Of a stretch of 16,460 nt of DNA, positions 12,283 through 16,460 are shown in pieces (positions within the stretch are counted from its first letter, which is position 1; every line of letters starts with the position of its first letter). The position numbers and the translations under genes were made by a program. The DNA comes from JAVBPP01 sp031549535. GTDB taxonomy: Bacteria; Bacillota; Clostridia; Oscillospirales; Acutalibacteraceae. The stretch covers positions 1 to 16,460 of the forward strand of contig JAVBPP010000079.1 in assembly GCA_031549535.1 (NCBI GenBank), written 5' to 3'. The notes below the pieces were generated by a model. It ran no database searches. It worked only from the letters and a program-made list of their open reading frames with translations, and was not told the origin of the DNA.

Positions 12283-12767
12283 CAGCGGAGCCCTCCCTCT
12301 TTCACCAATGGGATGAGCCCGCCTGCGGAGATGATTTTTTGAATAAATTCCGGGAAGGGTTGAATGGCGTAGTTCTTTCCGCTGCTGCGGTTAAAAAGCG
12401 TTCCGCCCGATAAATCCGCCTCTACCGTGTCGCCCTCGCCAATTTCTTGAGCTGCCTGCGGGCATTCCACGATGGCGAGCCCGATGTTGATGGCGTTGCG
12501 GTAAAAAATTCTGGCAAAACTCTCTGCAACAATCAAAGAGATGCCGCATTCCTTCAGAACCAGCGGTGCGTGCTCGCGCGAAGAGCCGCAGCCAAAGTTT
12601 TTCCCTGCAACGAGTATGTCCCCGCCGCGCAGCTTTGTGTGGAAGGCTGGGTCGAGATCCTCCATGGCATGCGTTGCCAGTTCCGCCGTATCCCGGATAT
12701 TTAGGTAACGAGCCGGGATGATGACATCTGTATCCACATTATCGGAATATTTGATTACCTGCGGCAT
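12282..12767 (-). CDS. leuD: 3-isopropylmalate dehydratase small subunit
   Basis: LeuD is the swivelling domain of isopropylmalate isomerase and acts with LeuC to convert 2- to 3-isopropylmalate (and citramalate to 3-methylmalate through citraconate). The 161-residue sequence has the family blocks NVDTDVIIPARYLN (10-23), KNFGCGSSREHAP (56-68) and the YRNAINIGLAIVE segment. Its length is that of the short archaeal/clostridial-type LeuD rather than the roughly 200-residue enteric form, matching the LeuC type here. The start at 12767 is 3 nt after the leuC stop. The RBS (GGAGGAATAAG region) lies within the end of leuC. Confidence 0.96.
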   Translation of the reverse strand: MPQVIKYSDNVDTDVIIPARYLNIRDTAELATHAMEDLDPAFHTKLRGGDILVAGKNFGCGSSREHAPLVLKECGISLIVAESFARIFYRNAINIGLAIVECPQAAQEIGEGDTVEADLSGGTLFNRSSGKNYAIQPFPEFIQKIISAGGLIPLVKEGGLR

Positions 12768-12770
12768 AGC

Positions 12771-14036
12771 TTATTCCTCCCATTCTTCCGGGCTGCTCAA
12801 CCGCCCGGTTACGGCGCTTGCGGCGGCAACGGCCGGGCTTGCGAGATAGACCTCGGACTCAACATGCCCCATGCGCCCGACAAAGTTGCGGTTGGTGGTT
12901 GCAACGGCGCGTTCGCCCGCGGCAAGAATGCCCATATGCCCGCCCAGGCAGGGCCCGCAGGTGGGTGCGCTGACCAGTGCCCCCGCTTCAACAAAGGTTT
13001 TCAAATAACCGCGCTCCATCGCTTCCAGATAAATTTTTTGCGTAGCGGGGATTATGATAGCCCGCACATGCGATGCAACGCGTTTGCCTGATAAAATTTC
13101 AGCCGCAACACGCAAATCCTCCAGCCGGCCGTTTGTGCAGGAGCCGATTACGACTTGATGGATAGGAATATCGCCGATTTCGTCAAAGGTATGTGTGTTT
13201 TCCGGCAGATGCGGAAAGGCGGCGGTCGGCCGCAGCGTATCCAAATCAAGGGTAATTTCCCCGCTATAGACGGCATCCGGGTCTGCCGCCTCGAAGTTGC
13301 GCCCATTGGCGCCGCTTTCGTGCAGGTATGTGAGCGCGGCATCATCCACCGGAAAAATGCCGTTTTTCGCGCCGCATTCAATTGCCATGTTGCAAATACA
13401 AAGCCGGTCGCTCACGGAAAGAGCCGTAACGCCGCTTCCGCAGAACTCCAATGCTTGATTCAATGCGCCGTCCACGCCGATTTTGCCAATCAAGTGCAAT
13501 ACAACATCCTTGCCGGAAACGTGCCTGGGCAGCTTACCGCGCAGCTCTATGCGGATGCTGCCCGGTACCTTGAACCAAGCCTTCCCTGTTGCCATGGCAA
13601 CAGCCATATCCGTGGAGCCAACACCCGTGCTGAACGCGCCCAGCGCACCGTAGGTGCAGGTATGGGAATCTGCGCCGATAATCAAGTCACCCGCGTTGAC
13701 AAGCCCCTGTTCGGGCAACAAGGCATGCTCAATACCAGCCGCACCGCCGTCATAAAAGCCGGGGATGGCCTGCTCCGCCGCAAAATCACGGCATAGCTTG
13801 CACTGCTGTGCGGCCTTGATATCCTTGTTCGGGGTAAAATGATCCATGACTAAGCTGATACTATCCTTGTCATACACCCGGCTAATGCCGAGCTTACGAA
13901 ACTCCGTAATTGCGACAGGGGCCGTGATGTCATTCCCCAAAACGCGGTCAAGCTGCGCCAAAATCAGTTGCCCGGGCGAGACACTTGCCAACCCGGCGTG
14001 CCTTGCCAGAATTTTTTCCGTCATCGTCATGCCCAT
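12771..14036 (-). CDS. leuC: 3-isopropylmalate dehydratase large subunit
   Basis: This aconitase-family [4Fe-4S] hydro-lyase is of the 420-residue, archaeal/homoaconitase-like type. Cluster ligands are visible as C290 in VIGSCTNGR and C350/C353 in APTCGPCLGGH. The active-site block GADSHTCTYGALGAF lies at 121-135. With LeuD it isomerises 2-isopropylmalate and, very likely, (R)-citramalate in this operon. I prefer the ATG at 14036 (MGMTMTEKIL, 421 aa): AAGGAG at 14051-14046 is 9 nt upstream. The GTG at 14042 is only 3 nt from that RBS, and the ATG at 14030 is also possible. The RBS overlaps the TAA of the upstream cimA gene, suggesting reinitiation after cimA. Confidence 0.96.
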   Translation of the reverse strand: MGMTMTEKILARHAGLASVSPGQLILAQLDRVLGNDITAPVAITEFRKLGISRVYDKDSISLVMDHFTPNKDIKAAQQCKLCRDFAAEQAIPGFYDGGAAGIEHALLPEQGLVNAGDLIIGADSHTCTYGALGAFSTGVGSTDMAVAMATGKAWFKVPGSIRIELRGKLPRHVSGKDVVLHLIGKIGVDGALNQALEFCGSGVTALSVSDRLCICNMAIECGAKNGIFPVDDAALTYLHESGANGRNFEAADPDAVYSGEITLDLDTLRPTAAFPHLPENTHTFDEIGDIPIHQVVIGSCTNGRLEDLRVAAEILSGKRVASHVRAIIIPATQKIYLEAMERGYLKTFVEAGALVSAPTCGPCLGGHMGILAAGERAVATTNRNFVGRMGHVESEVYLASPAVAAASAVTGRLSSPEEWEE

Positions 14037-14049
14037 GTGCACAGTCTCC

Positions 14050-15615
14050 TTACTCGGTTTTACTTAATTTATACTCCACCGCGTCAATCAGCGCGGTCAA
14101 GCTGGCCTGTATAATATCATCCGAAACGCCTACAGTGCTCCAGCTGCTGCCTGCGTCCGCTGTTTCAATCAATACGCGCACTTTTGCGGCGGTGGCGGCC
14201 TCCTGCTCTAAAACGCGCACCTTGTAGTCCGTCAGCTTGATTTCCGCGAGACAAGGGTAAAAAACCTCCAGCGCCTTGCGCAGTGCGCCGTCCAGCGCGT
14301 TCACCGGACCCTTGCCCATGGCGGCGGCCAACTCTGTTTTTCCGTCTACGCTGATTTTTATCATAGCAGTTGCCTGCTGCTCACGTTCCGGCGCGGGGTA
14401 TTCGTCCATGGCCTTGTAGTATATGAGGGAAAAGTGCGGCCGATACTGCCCGAGAATGCGCTTGGCCAGCAGCTCAAAACTCGCATCCGCCGCTTCAAAT
14501 TGATAGCCGCAGCGTTCCAATTCCTTCATCTGCTCCACGATGGCAAGCAGCTCCGGGGAATCCTTGCTGAGCCGCGGCTCAAACTGCCGCACCCGCTGCA
14601 GCACACTGTTGCGCCCCGCAACTTCGGAAATCAAGAATTTTCGGCGGTTGCCCACTTCCTCCGGGTTGATATGCTCAAAGCTGGCCGGGTTCTTAATCAC
14701 CCCATCAATATGCATTCCTGCCTTATGGGAAAAGGCGGCCGAGCCGATATACGGACGGTTAGCGGGAATTTGTGTGTTGGCGATTTCGGCGATTTTGTTT
14801 GCTGTTTCCTGCAAAGCGCTGAGTTTTCCGTCGCAGGAATAGGGCGTTTTCAGTTGGATGGCAGGAATGATGCTGCTCAAATCCGCATTCCCGCAGCGTT
14901 CGCCCAGGCCTATCATGGTTCCCTGGATGTGCGTAACGCCGGCCTCCAGTGCAAGTAGAGAGTTTGCCGCCGCACAGCCGCTGTCGTTATGCGTGTGGAT
15001 GCCGATAGGCAGCGTAAAATTGCCGCAGACCTCTCGCACAATCCGGAACAGCGTTCCCGGGAGAGTACCGCCGTTTGTATCGCACAGGCAAAGGCGCACA
15101 GCTCCCGCCTGCTGAGCGGTCTGCAGCACTTCTAATGCATATGCCGGATTGGCGCGGTAGCCGTCAAAAAAATGCTCTGCGTCAAAGAAGACGTCTTTGC
15201 CACGCTCTGTAAAATATGAAACGCTCTGGCGAATCAGCTCCAAATTTTCCTCCGGCGTAACCTGCAAAATTTCGGAGACATGTAAATCCCAGGCTTTGCC
15301 GAAGAGGATGACCACCGGTGTATCCGCCCCTAAGAGCGCCGTGAAATTTTCGTCTGTTTCCGGCGTTTTTCCTTTGCGCAGCGTGCTGCCGAAGGCGCAG
15401 AGGGTGGCCTGCTTCAGTCTCACTGTGCGCAGGATTGCGAAAAGTTCCGCGTCCTTGGGGTTGGAGCAGGGGCTACCCGCCTCAATATAGCTTACCCCAA
15501 ACGCATCCAGGGCGTGAATTACGGCCAGCTTATCGCTCAGGGAAAAGGTGATGTCCTCCCCCTGTGCGCCGTCCCGCAGGGTGGTGTCCAAGATTTCAAT
15601 ATGCTTTGCTTCCAT
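14050..15615 (-). CDS. cimA: (R)-citramalate synthase
   Basis: CimA condenses pyruvate and acetyl-CoA to (R)-citramalate, the first step of threonine-independent isoleucine synthesis. The 521-residue protein has the DRE-TIM catalytic barrel with TTLRDGAQGE (11-20), CDTNGGTLP (178-186) and the metal-binding HTHNDSGCA (207-215). The linker GSAAFSHKAGMHIDG follows, and the C-terminal third is a LeuA-type dimer/regulatory domain (about 390-521) where end-product feedback normally acts. DGAQGE and YIEAGSPCSNPKD match the CimA family rather than LeuA (DGEQSPG), and length agrees. The start is ATG 15615, 9 nt after AAAGGAG; the in-frame TTG at 15624 touches that RBS. The RBS overlaps the leuA stop, indicating coupling. 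The feedback ligand is expected to be isoleucine. Confidence 0.95.
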   Translation of the reverse strand: MEAKHIEILDTTLRDGAQGEDITFSLSDKLAVIHALDAFGVSYIEAGSPCSNPKDAELFAILRTVRLKQATLCAFGSTLRKGKTPETDENFTALLGADTPVVILFGKAWDLHVSEILQVTPEENLELIRQSVSYFTERGKDVFFDAEHFFDGYRANPAYALEVLQTAQQAGAVRLCLCDTNGGTLPGTLFRIVREVCGNFTLPIGIHTHNDSGCAAANSLLALEAGVTHIQGTMIGLGERCGNADLSSIIPAIQLKTPYSCDGKLSALQETANKIAEIANTQIPANRPYIGSAAFSHKAGMHIDGVIKNPASFEHINPEEVGNRRKFLISEVAGRNSVLQRVRQFEPRLSKDSPELLAIVEQMKELERCGYQFEAADASFELLAKRILGQYRPHFSLIYYKAMDEYPAPEREQQATAMIKISVDGKTELAAAMGKGPVNALDGALRKALEVFYPCLAEIKLTDYKVRVLEQEAATAAKVRVLIETADAGSSWSTVGVSDDIIQASLTALIDAVEYKLSKTE

Positions 15616-15629
15616 GCGCGGCAACTCCT

Positions 15630-16460
15630 TTACGGGTTAGCGGTCAATTCCAGCAGCTTATTCATGGCATTTAAATAGGCAAGGATGCTGGACTCAATAA
15701 TATCGGTGGAAAGGCCGCGCCCCGTGACCAGATTCTCCCCGCTGCGCAGCTTTACAATCACTTCGCCCAGCGCATCCTTGCCGTCCGATGTGGAGTGAAT
15801 GGTATAAAGCTCCAGTTCACTCTGCGGCGCATGCACAATTTTATCAATGGCGTTGTAGGCCGCGTCAATCGGTCCATCTCCCAGGGAAACATCCTGCAGA
15901 ATCTCACCGTTCTTATTCAGGCGAATCACACAGGTCGCGGCGTTGTTTTTTGAGCTGTGAACATCAAAGGTTTCCAGCTCATACAGCATGTCCTGCAATT
16001 GCTTGTGGGTGAGCAGCGCCTCCATGTCTGAGTCTGTAAAGGTCTTTTTTTTGTCACAGATTTCTTTGAATTTCTCAAAAAATTCGTCCAACTCCGAGGG
16101 GGTGAGGCGATAGCCCAATTCACCCACCCGTTTTTCAAACGCATGACGGCCGGAGTGCTTGCCCAGCACCATGGTGCCTGCCGTTTTTCCGATGGATTCC
16201 GGCGTTATGATTTCATAAGTCGTTTTCTCTGCCAGAACGCCGTGTTGATGGATGCCGCTCTCGTGGGAGAAGGCGTTGCTGCCGACGATGGCCTTGTTGA
16301 TGGGTACGCTTTGGCCGATAATGTTGTAAATTAACCTGCTGCTGCGGTAGATTTGCGTGCTGTCAACAGTCGTGGCGCAGTTGTAGAAGCCTTCCCGCGT
16401 TTTCAGCGCCATGACAATTTCTTCCATGGCCGCATTGCCCGCCCGCTCGCCGATGCCGTT
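15630..16460 (-). CDS. leuA: 2-isopropylmalate synthase (partial, C-terminal 276 residues)
   Basis: LeuA condenses 2-oxoisovalerate with acetyl-CoA, the committing step of leucine synthesis. The frame is open through the right edge, entering with NGIGERAGNAAMEEIVMALK, the end of the catalytic barrel. It continues with the linker motif GSNAFSHESGIHQHGVL and GKHSGRHAFEKR. The last 135 or so residues form the LeuA dimer/allosteric domain (GDGPIDAAYNAIDKI, then GRGLSTDIIESSILAYLNAMNKL), where leucine usually inhibits. The catalytic N-terminal half lies outside the window. It is the first visible gene of the leuA-cimA-leuC-leuD-leuB operon; the operon promoter and any T-box or attenuator would be beyond the edge. 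Confidence 0.97.
   Translation of the reverse strand, partial: NGIGERAGNAAMEEIVMALKTREGFYNCATTVDSTQIYRSSRLIYNIIGQSVPINKAIVGSNAFSHESGIHQHGVLAEKTTYEIITPESIGKTAGTMVLGKHSGRHAFEKRVGELGYRLTPSELDEFFEKFKEICDKKKTFTDSDMEALLTHKQLQDMLYELETFDVHSSKNNAATCVIRLNKNGEILQDVSLGDGPIDAAYNAIDKIVHAPQSELELYTIHSTSDGKDALGEVIVKLRSGENLVTGRGLSTDIIESSILAYLNAMNKLLELTANP

Noticed and set aside
13155..13796. 213-codon plus-strand frame antisense to leuC
   Set aside because: The sense strand is an intact LeuC with cluster cysteines; the antisense frame has no RBS and no recognisable domain.
1..16460. Mobile element, prophage, CRISPR array, toxin-antitoxin or defence system
   Set aside because: I found no transposase, integrase, direct-repeat array or nuclease/toxin pair. 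The only tandem repeats are the 10-mer pair at 7573-7592 and the coding duplication in the LRR gene.

Overview
The window looks like a chromosomal segment of an anaerobic, Gram-positive Clostridia-type bacterium, probably an Oscillospirales or Ruminococcaceae relative from a gut or sludge habitat. This placement is an inference. It rests on strong AAGGAGG-type ribosome binding sites, a secreted BspA-like leucine-rich-repeat protein ending in a bacterial Ig-like (Big_2) domain, a four-subunit ferredoxin-dependent 2-oxoacid oxidoreductase (a hallmark of anaerobes), the archaeal-type LeuC/LeuD pair, and the citramalate route to isoleucine. No mobile element, CRISPR array, tRNA or rRNA is visible.

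Layout. Positions 1-2026 (minus) hold the first 675 codons of the surface LRR protein, which runs off the left edge. It is preceded by a 390-bp non-coding region with a good sigma-70 promoter, a stem-loop at the predicted RNA 5' end, and a GC-rich, foldable, terminator-like element. At 2417-3412 (minus) is a uroporphyrinogen-decarboxylase-superfamily protein. Divergent from it is what looks like the decayed start of an AraC-type regulator with promoter and RBS still intact (about 3489-3591). At 3667-5354 (minus) is rpsB-tsf with its own promoter and a roughly 160-nt leader. At 5645-7285 (minus) is an AMP-forming acyl-CoA ligase.

A 488-bp AT-rich divergent regulatory region separates the ligase from a plus-strand operon at 7774-10359. 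This operon encodes the delta (ferredoxin), alpha (VorB/KorA), beta (TPP) and gamma subunits of a 2-oxoacid:ferredoxin oxidoreductase. It is followed by a 71-residue helical protein and a membrane-anchored protein with no canonical start codon before its membrane segment. From 11212 to the right edge the minus strand carries a tightly packed amino-acid operon, transcribed leuA-cimA-leuC-leuD-leuB, with leuA cut by the right edge.

How the genes fit together. LeuA and CimA make the two substrates, 2-isopropylmalate and citramalate, that one LeuCD/LeuB set can turn into 2-oxoisocaproate (leucine) and 2-oxobutyrate (isoleucine, without threonine deaminase). The neighbouring oxidoreductase and acyl-CoA ligase could link branched-chain or other short acids, through their CoA esters and reduced ferredoxin, to the same 2-oxoacid pool. 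That link is an inference from proximity and family chemistry. I did not find a clearly undescribed system. The most unusual material is regulatory: the leader of the LRR gene, a tandem 10-mer repeat over the ligase promoter, the regulator remnant, and the anchored protein with an aberrant start.
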